In this document: one piece after another, positions 53,124 to 60,336 of the stretch
Position numbering within the stretch: the first letter of the stretch is position 1
Layout of the letters: every line of letters begins with the position of its first letter
Source: Allorhodoferax sp032337135
GTDB lineage: Bacteria > Pseudomonadota > Gammaproteobacteria > Burkholderiales > Burkholderiaceae_C
Length of the DNA stretch: 64,000 bases
Assembly: GCF_032337135.1 (NCBI RefSeq)
Contig: NZ_JAVXZZ010000004.1
Coordinates: 1-64,000, forward strand
Direction of reading: 5' to 3'
Position numbers and translations under genes: made by a program
The notes under the pieces: model-generated
The model's input: the letters and a program-made list of their open reading frames with translations, nothing else
What the model was told of the DNA's origin: nothing
The model's database searches: none

Positions 53124-53608
53124 CCTCCGCCCCGGCCGTACTCGACATCGAGGCTTCCGGCCTGGGACGCAAGAGCTACCCCATCGAAGTCGGCCTGGCG
53201 CTGCCCGACGGCCAGGCCTTCTGCACCCTGGTGCGCCCCGAATCCGACTGGACCCACTGGGACCCCCAGGCCGAGCAGGTGCATGGCATCCAGCGCGAAC
53301 TGCTGCACACCCACGGCCGCCCGGCGCTAGAGGTGGCCAAGGCCCTGAACGAACGCCTGGCCGGCATGACCGTGTACTCGGACGGCTGGGCCAACGACTA
53401 CAGCTGGATCGGCCTGCTGTTCGACGCCGCAGAGCTGCAACCCCGCTTCAAGCTGGAGAATCTGCGGCGCCTGCTCAGCGAAGACGAAGCCGGGCGCTGG
53501 CACAGCGTCAAGGACCAGGTCTGTGCGGAATGTGCCATTACGCGGCACCGGGCGAGTGCGGATGCGCGCTTGCTGCAGCTCACGGTGTTGCGGCTGCGCA
53601 GTCACTGA
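53120..53608 (+). CDS. DnaQ-like 3'-5' exonuclease (DEDDh type)
   Basis: 162 residues. Exo I VLDIEASGLG supplies D and E, Exo II is near YSDGWANDYSWIGLLFD, and Exo III H-x-A-x-x-D-A (HRASADARLLQLTVL) gives the histidine and last aspartate. Small stand-alone exonucleases of this sort are usually listed as hypothetical or exonuclease-like. Four-base overlap with the GGDEF/EAL gene implies translational coupling, an unexplained pairing. Confidence 0.8.
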   Translation: MTSAPAVLDIEASGLGRKSYPIEVGLALPDGQAFCTLVRPESDWTHWDPQAEQVHGIQRELLHTHGRPALEVAKALNERLAGMTVYSDGWANDYSWIGLLFDAAELQPRFKLENLRRLLSEDEAGRWHSVKDQVCAECAITRHRASADARLLQLTVLRLRSH

Positions 53609-53635
53609 CTTTTTTGCGCTTTTGCTAGCGCTGCA

Positions 53636-53880
53636 GGCCGGGTTGCGCCCCGGCAGGCGCCTTCCTTTCTTTGCTTCGCCAAAGAAAGGAAGCAAAGAAA
53701 GGCGAACCGGATGCGTCGGCCCTTCGGGCTCACTGCGTTGCTCGGCTGGGGCGGGAGGCGCGCAAACTCGCCCGTTGGGCTCAAACAGCGCGCGCCTCTT
53801 CTTCCGCCCCACCCTGCGCTACTCGACTCCGCATGACGGCCAGAACAGCCCCACGCGCCATCGCTTCGCTCGGCGCGACT
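53636..53880 (-). repeat. Long dispersed intergenic repeat, copy 2 (inverse)
   Basis: Reverse complement of the repeat seen at 999-1283 and 54542-54800, more diverged in the middle. It shares CGCCGAGCGAAGCGATGGCG, GCGCGCTGTTTGAGCCCAA, GAGTTTGCGCG and the CTTTCTTTGCTTC/GAAGCAAAGAAAG hairpin. Begins 28 bases after the exonuclease stop. Short frames inside it are not genes. Confidence 0.8.
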
Positions 53881-53924
53881 TGAGGTCATATAAGGCTGTA
53901 GCCAACGAATTTATTGCATAGACA

Positions 53925-53950
53925 GCTATAACGTTGATAGCTACTGTCGC
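53925..53950 (+). repeat. 26-nt hairpin repeat, intergenic
   Basis: GCTAT, loop AACGTTG, ATAGC, TACTGT, CGC. Perfect arms; the only fully intergenic copy not next to a start or stop codon. It lies between long repeat copy 2 and the attC-like site. Confidence 0.75.
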
Positions 53951-53972
53951 CGACATTGGACTTGGAGCAACC

Positions 53973-54041
53973 GTTTAACATTGAAGCTGTGCCGCGAGCG
54001 GCGGCTTGCCGTCGCGAGCCGGTTTGAGCGACTGGTCAGGC
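53973..54041 (-). other. Candidate integron attC-like site
   Basis: Read on the minus strand it starts 13 bases after the stop of the small gene with GCCTGAC, contains a GC-rich self-complementary core (CCGCCGCTCGCGGC among others) and ends with GTTAAAC, which fits the GTTRRRY core site. The 69 bp length is in the attC range. The inner L boxes pair poorly, so this is only a candidate. Confidence 0.35.
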
Positions 54042-54054
54042 AATGCTGCGGCCT

Positions 54055-54342
54055 TCATTGCGCCCTTTCCAACGCCGCACGGATCTCGCGGACGACCGGC
54101 TCAACTGCCTCCAGTACAGAGCCGAATTCGAAATGCAGGAAATTGCCAGTTTCTGCCTCGGCAAATAGGTACTCAACGTCGCAGCAGCCGTTTGGCCAAA
54201 CACCAATGTTGCTTAAGCACTTCGAGCCATCAACGCGAAATTGCAAACCACTCTCACCGAGCATGCGAATTTCCAGCAGTGGCAGATATTGCGCTTGAAG
54301 GCGAGCCATGATTGCAGTGTGGAGCTCGGCAATGTCGATCAT
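54055..54342 (-). CDS. Small orphan protein, immunity-protein-like, possible cassette gene
   Basis: 95 residues, mixed alpha/beta, no signal peptide: ALHTAIMARL-like helix at the start (AELHTAIMARLQAQYLPLLE), then VDGSKCLSNIGVWPNGCCDV, a double-cysteine stretch, EYLFAEAETGNFLHFEFGS and a C-terminal helix. Size and the strand pattern recall small immunity proteins, but I cannot assign a family. Base composition is visibly lower in GC than flanking genes. GTTAGGC on the coding strand stands ten bases before the ATG and an attC-like site follows the stop, the layout of an integron gene cassette. Confidence 0.6.
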   Translation of the reverse strand: MIDIAELHTAIMARLQAQYLPLLEIRMLGESGLQFRVDGSKCLSNIGVWPNGCCDVEYLFAEAETGNFLHFEFGSVLEAVEPVVREIRAALERAQ

Positions 54343-54352
54343 GAATTGCGTG

Positions 54353-54359
54353 GCCTAAC
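54353..54359 (-). other. GTTAGGC core-site box upstream of the small gene
   Basis: On the minus strand GTTAGGC, the commonest integron recombination core (GTTRRRY), lies ten bases before the ATG of the small protein, the spacing usual for cassette genes. A preceding attC or attI cannot be traced with confidence. Bases 54360-54541 hold nothing else recognised. Confidence 0.4.
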
Positions 54360-54541
54360 GTAATGTCCAGAGCAGCAACAAGCGCTCAAAAAACAGGTTG
54401 ATGCTCGATATTCTGGCAGACCCGATTGGCCCCGTAGACGCCGCATTGCGGCAATCGATCCAACGCGACTCAAACGGGACGAGCCGGCCCAAAGTCCGCT
54501 ATCCGGCAAAGCTGAACTCGTTACAACCTATCAACACCAAT

Positions 54542-54800
54542 CGCGCCGAGCGAAGCGATGGCGCGTGACTTTCCCACTCCCCTCTGGCTGCGCCGAGGAG
54601 CGCAGCGGGCGCTGGGTGAAGGGGCGCGCGCTGTTTGAGCCGAAGGCGAGTTTGCGCGCCCCCCAGCGGCTGCGAGCACCGCAGGTTGCCCCGGTGCGCT
54701 CGGCGCACCGGGGACGCAGACAGCGGGGTCGCCTTCTTTTGCATCCTTTTCTTGGCGAGCAAGAAAAGGATGTCGCCCGCCGGGGCGAGACCCGGCCTGT
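54542..54800 (+). repeat. Long dispersed intergenic repeat, copy 3
   Basis: Very similar to 999-1283: CGCCGAGCGAAGCGATGGCG, CTCTGGCTGCGCCGAGGAGC, GGGCGCTGGGTGAAGGGGCG, CAGCGGCTGCGAGCACCGCA, GACGCAGACAGCGGGGTCGC, and an ending GGGGCGAGACCCGGCCTG. The terminal hairpin is remodelled (CATCCTTTTCTTGGCGAGC with AAGAAAAGGATG). Inverted relative to copy 2, the two enclosing the small orphan gene. Confidence 0.88.
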
Positions 54801-54822
54801 AGCATAAAAAGCGACTGAAAAG

Positions 54823-54849
54823 CCCTTCGACAAGCTCAGGGCGAACGGA
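54823..54849. repeat. REP-like palindromic element
   Basis: CCCTTCGACAAGCTCAGGG plus GCGAACGGA is the widespread REP-type palindrome of proteobacteria; its translation in one frame gives the familiar artefact RPELVEG. It lies eight bases from the stop of the downstream gene's 3' end, a usual REP position. Confidence 0.8.
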
Positions 54850-54857
54850 TGTGCGGC

Positions 54858-56972
54858 TTATAGGTTGTTCGCAAACAAGCGCCGCATGAACACTTCCTTG
54901 AACCCCCGCGCCTCCGCCAACCCCAGCCGTTCCAGGTACGCCGGTGGCGCTTCCTTGCCCTCCCACAGGCTCTTGAGCACCATGGACAGCAGCTCGGTGG
55001 GGTGGTGGGTGGCGTGCTTCATCTTCTTCATGGCCTTGACCATGTGGATCTCGTCTTCGGTCAGGTCAGTGCCGAAGGGGAAGTCGGGCAGCAGCTTGGC
55101 CTGCATCCAGGGGTGCAGCTTGTCGGCCAGGGCCTGGGGCGTGTTGTTGCGGTAGCGCGCGGGCAGTTCGTAGTCGGCCTCCAACTTGCCGTGAGCCTTG
55201 GCCTGCTTGATGAGTTCGGCCTGGAAACGCGAGTCGGCCACCTGGATCAGGCGCTTGACCACCTCGCTGTCGGACTGGCCGCGCAAGTCGGCCACGCCGT
55301 ACTCGGTGATGACGATGTCACGCAGATGGCGCGGAATGGTCACGTGGCCGTAGTTCCAGACGATGCTGCTCTTGAGCCCGTCCTTGTTGTCGTGGGTGGC
55401 GCGCAGCATCATCAGCAGGCGAGCATCGGGCAGGGCGTGCGACATGGCAACAAAGTTGTACTGGCCGCCCACACCGCTGACCACCTGGCCGTTTTCCAGC
55501 GCATCGCTGGCCGCCGCGCCCAGCAGGGTGACGATCATGGTGGTGTTGATGAAGCGGGCCTTGGTGCGCTGGGCGCGCTTGAGGGCGTCGTCACCATAGA
55601 GCTGGTTGATGAAGCTGATGCGCGTCATGTCGATCTTGGCCAGCTCGTGCTCAGGCATGGAGCGCAGGCGCTCGTAGAAGTCGCGCGGCCCCAGGAAAAA
55701 GCCGCCGGTCATGATGAACCCACCCATCAGGCGGCTGCCGAGGAAGTTTTGGCAGACATAGGCCAAGGCATCGTCGTCGAGCAGTTGCGCGCTGCAGCGC
55801 TGGTCTCCCGCCACCAGATGCTCGCCGCGCAGTTCCACCTCGGCGCGCAGGATGCCGAAACGCTTGAGGAACGCGACATCCGCCGCCGACAGGGGCGAGC
55901 TCAGGCGCCCGGCATCGACCAGGCCCTTGACCAGTTCCGGGGTCACAGCGTGCCCGGCTGCCTTGCCTTCGTTGACGAGCTGCTGCAGCACGGCGTCGTC
56001 GTACACCTCGCGGCGCACGATGCCGGCTTCGATGAGCTTGAGGAAGGCGTTGACGAACATTTCCGAGCAGCCATACAGGCCCTGCTCGAAGCGGCCCAGG
56101 TCGCGGTCCGCAGCGCCGTCGACGCAGATGTCGTCCAGGATGCGGCGGTACTCGGCGTTGTGCCGGTCGCGCACGATCAGTGCCTGGCCAATGGCGTCGC
56201 CCAGCGAACCGATGCCGATCTGCAGCGTGCCCCCGTCCACCACCAGGCTGGACGCATGCAGGCCGATGGCGTAGTCGGCCACCGTGACCTTGCCATTGGG
56301 TGGCGCAAACACCGCGTGGGTGCCGGCCGGGTCGGTGACCACCACGTCGAAGAACTCGGGGCTGACTTCGGCCCCATTGGGCATGAAGGGCATCTTGTGG
56401 TTGATGACGCCGATGGCCATGATGGGCTTGCCGCTGGCACGCAGGATGTCGACCACCTCGTGGCTCACGTCGGGGTTGCTGGACAGGCTCAGGCGCAGGC
56501 CCTCGGTGTCTTCCTTGGAGGCCACGGCCTGGGCGATCACGTTCATGCCCTGCACCACCATGTCGCGGGCGACAAAGGTGTAGTTGGTGGAGATGTAGTG
56601 CATCTGGGCGGTTTCGTTGCCCAGGTAGTCACCGGTCTTCATGAAGAATTCGCGCACCTCGATGTTGGCGGGCAGCTTGCCCGCACGCGAGTCCTTCACG
56701 TAGTCCAGGTCGGGGTAGTCCTCGAACACCCGCTCCACCAGCGGTTCGAGGAAGTTCTTTTCCAGTTCGCTGTGGCCCACGGGGCGCTCCAGCGACAAGG
56801 CGGTGACGATGCGCAGCCGACGCGAGGGGTTGCCCCTGATGCGCCGGTACAGGGCGTTGACCAATGGGTTGGGCTTGCCTACGCCCAGCGGGATGCCGAG
56901 CACAATGTCTCCGGGTACGGTGTCCAGGATATGGTCCACGCAGGCTTCGATGGATTCGGTATACAGCGTCAT
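54858..56972 (-). CDS. Acetyl-CoA hydrolase/transferase-like protein, long type
   Basis: 704 residues, related to class I CoA transferases but with a long N-terminal part. VPGDIVLGIPLGVGKPNPLV, a central DGGTLQIGIGSLGDAIGQAL block, and the C-terminal hydrolase domain with SGVGGQYNFVAMSHALPDAR and IVITEYGVADLRGQSDSEVV. The usual catalytic glutamate region (E-x-G) is diverged (MTGGFFLGPRDFYERLRSM). Probably a CoA transferase or hydrolase of unknown acyl specificity. A single, monocistronic gene followed by a REP element. Confidence 0.85.
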   Translation of the reverse strand: MTLYTESIEACVDHILDTVPGDIVLGIPLGVGKPNPLVNALYRRIRGNPSRRLRIVTALSLERPVGHSELEKNFLEPLVERVFEDYPDLDYVKDSRAGKLPANIEVREFFMKTGDYLGNETAQMHYISTNYTFVARDMVVQGMNVIAQAVASKEDTEGLRLSLSSNPDVSHEVVDILRASGKPIMAIGVINHKMPFMPNGAEVSPEFFDVVVTDPAGTHAVFAPPNGKVTVADYAIGLHASSLVVDGGTLQIGIGSLGDAIGQALIVRDRHNAEYRRILDDICVDGAADRDLGRFEQGLYGCSEMFVNAFLKLIEAGIVRREVYDDAVLQQLVNEGKAAGHAVTPELVKGLVDAGRLSSPLSAADVAFLKRFGILRAEVELRGEHLVAGDQRCSAQLLDDDALAYVCQNFLGSRLMGGFIMTGGFFLGPRDFYERLRSMPEHELAKIDMTRISFINQLYGDDALKRAQRTKARFINTTMIVTLLGAAASDALENGQVVSGVGGQYNFVAMSHALPDARLLMMLRATHDNKDGLKSSIVWNYGHVTIPRHLRDIVITEYGVADLRGQSDSEVVKRLIQVADSRFQAELIKQAKAHGKLEADYELPARYRNNTPQALADKLHPWMQAKLLPDFPFGTDLTEDEIHMVKAMKKMKHATHHPTELLSMVLKSLWEGKEAPPAYLERLGLAEARGFKEVFMRRLFANNL

Positions 56973-57149
56973 GCGCTCCCCTCTTGTTGTTGGCTACGAG
57001 AAGCATCCAGTATGGGCAAACCGGCCCCGGGCATGATTGACATGCGTCAAGCTTTTCCAAAGCCGATGACTGACTCTATTGCTGGGGCTTTTCCCGCAGA
57101 CAGCGGTTAGGATGCGCTGCCTGTTGCGCCACTTTTGGAGACACCCACC

Positions 57150-57620
57150 ATGTCCTTGACCCTTGAACTCAACCTTGCCTACGAATTCGACGTCAAGGGA
57201 AAGGCCAAGGACGCGTTTGCGCTGCTCGCGGACGTGCCCCTGTCGGCCTCGCACTACCCCAAGGTGGCGCAGCTGGTCGATCTGGGCAAGAACACCTACC
57301 GCTGGGAAATGGAGCCCGTGGGCAGCGGCCCGGTGCATGTGCAGACGGTGTATGCCTCGAAGTACGTGGCCAACAAGGCCAAGGGCACCATTACCTGGAC
57401 GCCCGTGGAAGGGGAAGGCAACGCGCTGGTGGGCGGCAGCTGGACCATCACCGACCACAAGACCTTCACCCGCCTCGTGCTGGAGGTACAAGGCCAGCTG
57501 CACCTGCCCCTCCCCGCGATCATGAAGTCGGTGGCAGCCCCCTTGGTGGAGAGCGAGTTCGAGAACATGACCGAGCAGTACATCGACAACATCGCGCAGG
57601 CGCTGGGCGGCGAAGCCTGA
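57150..57620 (+). CDS. SRPBCC (polyketide cyclase/START-like) family protein
   Basis: 156 residues forming one helix-grip fold: LTLELNLAYEFDVKGKAKDA, FALLADVPLSASHYPKVAQL, GSGPVHVQTVYASKYVANKA, and a long C-terminal helix (ENMTEQYIDNIAQALGG). Such proteins bind lipids or hydrophobic ligands. GGAGAC precedes ATG 57150. It lies 141 bp before the KAS III gene in the same direction, so a lipid-related role is plausible. Confidence 0.8.
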   Translation: MSLTLELNLAYEFDVKGKAKDAFALLADVPLSASHYPKVAQLVDLGKNTYRWEMEPVGSGPVHVQTVYASKYVANKAKGTITWTPVEGEGNALVGGSWTITDHKTFTRLVLEVQGQLHLPLPAIMKSVAAPLVESEFENMTEQYIDNIAQALGGEA

Positions 57621-57761
57621 GTCCGGGCGCGACGCCGCGTCGCGCAGATGACAGCCACAGCCCACCACCACCCGCGCGTCGCCCCAGAACAGTGCGACGA
57701 TAATCGGGGCTGGCACGGCAAGCTCCGTGCACCGATTCACCTATCCTGACGCACCTACACC

Positions 57762-58880
57762 ATGCACCGTGTTGCCATCAGCAGTACCGGGCTTTTCACG
57801 CCCCCGCAGACCATTACCAACGCGGAGTTGGTGGCGGCTTTCAACCAATATGTGGACCTGGAAAACGCCAAGCATGCCGACGAGATCGCCGCCGGCACAC
57901 GCACGGCGCTGACCTATTCGAATGAGGAATTCATCGTCAAGGCCTCGGGCATCAAGGCCCGCTACGTGATGGACAAGGACGGCGTGCTGGACCCGACGCG
58001 CATGCGCCCGAAGTTCACCGCCCGCCCCGACGACGCACTCTCGCTCATGGCCGAAGTCGGGGTGAAGGCCTGCCAGGATGCCTTGGACAAGGCCGGCATG
58101 ACGGCGGCCGATGTCGACGGCCTGATCTGCGCCGCCGCCAACATGCAGCGCGCCTACCCGGCCATGGGCGTGGAGATCCAGACCGCGCTGGGCATCAACG
58201 GCTGGGGCTTTGACATGAACGTGGCCTGCTCCTCGGCCACCTTCGGCCTGGAACTGGCCGTGAACGCCGTGCGCAGCGGCACCGCGCGCGCCGTGCTGGT
58301 GGTCAACCCCGAGATCACCTCGGCCCACCTGGCCTGGATGGACCGCGACTGCCATTTCATCTTCGGTGACGTGGGCACCGCCATCCTGGTGCAGCGCCTG
58401 GACCTGGCCCCGGCCGGTTCCTACGAAGTGCTGGGCACCAAGCTGTTCTCCACCTTCTCGAACAACATCCGCAACAACGCCGGATTCATGTCGCGTGCCG
58501 AAGACCGCAACCCCGAGGACCGTGACCAGCTGTTCCGCCAGGAAGGCCGCAAGGTGTTCAAGGAAGTGTGCCCGCTGGCGGCTGAACACATCACCACCCA
58601 CCTGACCGAACTGGACCTGGACCCCGCCAAGGTGCGCCGCTTCTGGCTGCACCAGGCCAACCTGTCGATGAACCAGTTCATCAGCCGCAAGGTGCTGGGC
58701 CGTGACGCCACGGACGACGAGGCGCCAGTGATCCTGGACGAATTCGCCAACACCGCGTCGGCCGGTTCCATCATCGCCTTCCACCGCCACCGCGCCGACA
58801 TCCAGAGCGGCGAGGTGGGTGTGATCTGCTCCTTCGGCGCAGGCTACTCGATCGGTTCGGTCATCGTCCGCAAACAGTAA
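57762..58880 (+). CDS. Beta-ketoacyl-ACP synthase III, PA3286-like (FabH2 type)
   Basis: 372 residues with the KAS III triad: cysteine in MNVACSSATFG, histidine in WLHQANLSMNQF and asparagine in EFANTASAGSIIAF. The N-terminal pattern GLFTPPQTITNAELVAAFNQ and the insert DENPEDRDQLF-like segment match, as I recall it, Pseudomonas PA3286, which condenses octanoyl-CoA with malonyl-ACP and so shunts beta-oxidation C8 units into fatty acid synthesis. It is clearly distinct from the housekeeping FabH (about 320 residues). Substrate assignment is by family inference. Confidence 0.88.
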   Translation: MHRVAISSTGLFTPPQTITNAELVAAFNQYVDLENAKHADEIAAGTRTALTYSNEEFIVKASGIKARYVMDKDGVLDPTRMRPKFTARPDDALSLMAEVGVKACQDALDKAGMTAADVDGLICAAANMQRAYPAMGVEIQTALGINGWGFDMNVACSSATFGLELAVNAVRSGTARAVLVVNPEITSAHLAWMDRDCHFIFGDVGTAILVQRLDLAPAGSYEVLGTKLFSTFSNNIRNNAGFMSRAEDRNPEDRDQLFRQEGRKVFKEVCPLAAEHITTHLTELDLDPAKVRRFWLHQANLSMNQFISRKVLGRDATDDEAPVILDEFANTASAGSIIAFHRHRADIQSGEVGVICSFGAGYSIGSVIVRKQ

Positions 58881-58895
58881 ACAAGGGAATTCGCC

Positions 58896-59609
58896 ATGGG
58901 CGCACAATGGAAAGCCAAGGGCAAGGCGCTGGTCGCCAACGCCAAGGGCAAACTCTTCACCAAGCTGGTCAAGGAAATCACCGTCGCTGCCCGCAGCGGT
59001 GCCGACCCCGACTCCAACGCCCGCCTGCGCCTGGCCGTGGAACAGGCCCGCAAGGCCTCCATGCCCAAGGACACGCTGGACCGCGCCATCAAGAAGGGCA
59101 GCGGCGTGGGTGCCGACGCGGTGAACTACGAGAACGTGATGTACGAAGGCTTTGCCCCGCACCGCGTGGCGGTCATGGTGGAGTGCCTCACCGACAACGT
59201 GAACCGCACCGCGCCGGAAATGCGCGTGCTGTTCCGCAAGGGCCAGCTCGGCACCTCCGGCTCGGTGGCCTGGGACTTTGACCACGTGGGCATGATCGAA
59301 GCCGAACCATCCCAACCCGGCGCCGACCCCGAAGTGGCGGCCATCGAAGCTGGTGCACAGGACTTCGAGCCCCCCAATGAAGAGGGTGTGAGCCTGTTCC
59401 TCACCGACCCGACTGACCTGGACCTGGTGAGCCGCGCCCTGCCCCAGCACGGCTTCACGGTACTGAGCGCCAAGCTCGGCTACAAGCCCAAGAACCCGGT
59501 GGACCCGGCCAGCCTCAGTGCCGAAGCGCTGGAGGAAGTGGAGAACTTCCTGGCCGCCATCGACGACAACGACGACGTGCAGAACGTCTACGTCGCCCTG
59601 GCTGGTTGA
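58896..59609 (+). CDS. YebC/PmpR-family (TACO1) protein
   Basis: 237 residues. MGAQWKAKGKALVANAKGKL start, ITVAARSGADPDSNARLRLA, KASMPKDTLDRAIKKGSGVG, MYEGFAPHRVAVMVECLTDN, three-domain YebC fold. The start lacks the classic MAGHSKWANI and resembles the YeeN subgroup. Members act as transcriptional regulators or help translate difficult peptide stretches. 15 bases after KAS III, ending at a strong terminator. Confidence 0.92.
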   Translation: MGAQWKAKGKALVANAKGKLFTKLVKEITVAARSGADPDSNARLRLAVEQARKASMPKDTLDRAIKKGSGVGADAVNYENVMYEGFAPHRVAVMVECLTDNVNRTAPEMRVLFRKGQLGTSGSVAWDFDHVGMIEAEPSQPGADPEVAAIEAGAQDFEPPNEEGVSLFLTDPTDLDLVSRALPQHGFTVLSAKLGYKPKNPVDPASLSAEALEEVENFLAAIDDNDDVQNVYVALAG

Positions 59610-59645
59610 TTGGTGCCATTTCAGGCCACAGCCCGCATGGAATGT

Positions 59646-59671
59646 GCGTAGGACGCTACGCAAACCATAGC
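59646..59671 (-). repeat. 26-nt hairpin repeat between yebC and its terminator
   Basis: On the minus strand: GCTAT, loop GGTTTGC, GTAGC, GTCCTA, CGC. One G-U type arm pair. Its tail (GTCCTACGCA) is close to the lolA copy (TGCCTACGCA). Confidence 0.72.
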
Positions 59672-59682
59672 AACAAAAAAAT

Positions 59683-59705
59683 ACGCCGCGATAGCGGCGT
59701 TTTTT
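59683..59705 (+). terminator. Rho-independent terminator after yebC
   Basis: ACGCCGC, loop GATA, GCGGCGT with a T run after and an A run before, so it can work for both strands between yebC and the convergent GNAT gene. Confidence 0.92.
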
Positions 59706-59743
59706 GCATCTGGGCGCGGCGCATGGCTGCGCCTGCGCGGTAC

Positions 59744-60271
59744 TCAGTCCAGGGCGCGCTTGACGCGCACCTCCTCGATGCGCCCCTGGGCCGAAGGGGT
59801 GGTGCGGGCGGTGTTCATCTCGCGCTTGAAGCCGGCGGCGTCAAAGAAGTGCATGGTGCGCTCGCAGCCGATGGGCAGCCAGGCGCTCACATGGGTGCAG
59901 CCCTCGTCGATCAGCGCCTCGCGTGCTGCATCCCACAGGGCCAGGCCAGCACCGCCATTCCAGTGGTCGGGGTGCACGTAGATGGCCCAGATCTCGCCCA
60001 TGGTGTTGGGGGTCTTGGGGTCGCGCGAGCGGTCGAAGCCGACAAAGCCCACGATCTCGTCGCCCATGCAGGCCACATGCACCTGGGGTTCGATGAACTC
60101 GATGGCTTCCTTCCAGTAGGCGGCGCGCTTTTCGACCGGCACGGCAGGGATGGCCGCGGGGTCGCACCAGGGTTCGAGCGCAGCCTGCAGGCTGGCGTTG
60201 TGCACGGCAGCCACAGCCTTGGCATCGCGCATGGTGGCTTCACGGACGGTGTAGAGGGAAAAATCGGACAT
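59744..60271 (-). CDS. GNAT-family N-acetyltransferase
   Basis: 175 residues. Acetyl-CoA fold with VREATMRDAKAVAAVHNASL, the core strand GEIWAIYVHPDHWNGGAGLA (loop H-W-N-G-G-A-G-L) and the C-terminal WLPIGCERTMHFFDAAGF. The loop lacks the first arginine of the usual R-x-x-G-x-G/A. Acceptor unknown. Confidence 0.88.
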   Translation of the reverse strand: MSDFSLYTVREATMRDAKAVAAVHNASLQAALEPWCDPAAIPAVPVEKRAAYWKEAIEFIEPQVHVACMGDEIVGFVGFDRSRDPKTPNTMGEIWAIYVHPDHWNGGAGLALWDAAREALIDEGCTHVSAWLPIGCERTMHFFDAAGFKREMNTARTTPSAQGRIEEVRVKRALD

Positions 60272-60293
60272 ATTCAGCTACAGACAAAAACAA

Positions 60294-60319
60294 AGCCGCC
60301 CCGAGGGTTCGGGGCGGCT
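60294..60319 (-). terminator. Rho-independent terminator of the large oxidase gene
   Basis: AGCCGCCCCGA, loop of four, TCGGGGCGGCT; on the minus strand it is followed by TTGTTTTTGTCT. It stands 18 bases after the oxidase stop. Confidence 0.9.
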
Positions 60320-60336
60320 GCAGGGATGGGGCGATT

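Noticed and set aside
54499..54966. A 155-residue frame across long repeat copy 3 and the REP element.
   Set aside because: It contains RPELVEG, the well-known translated REP artefact, and no conserved domain.
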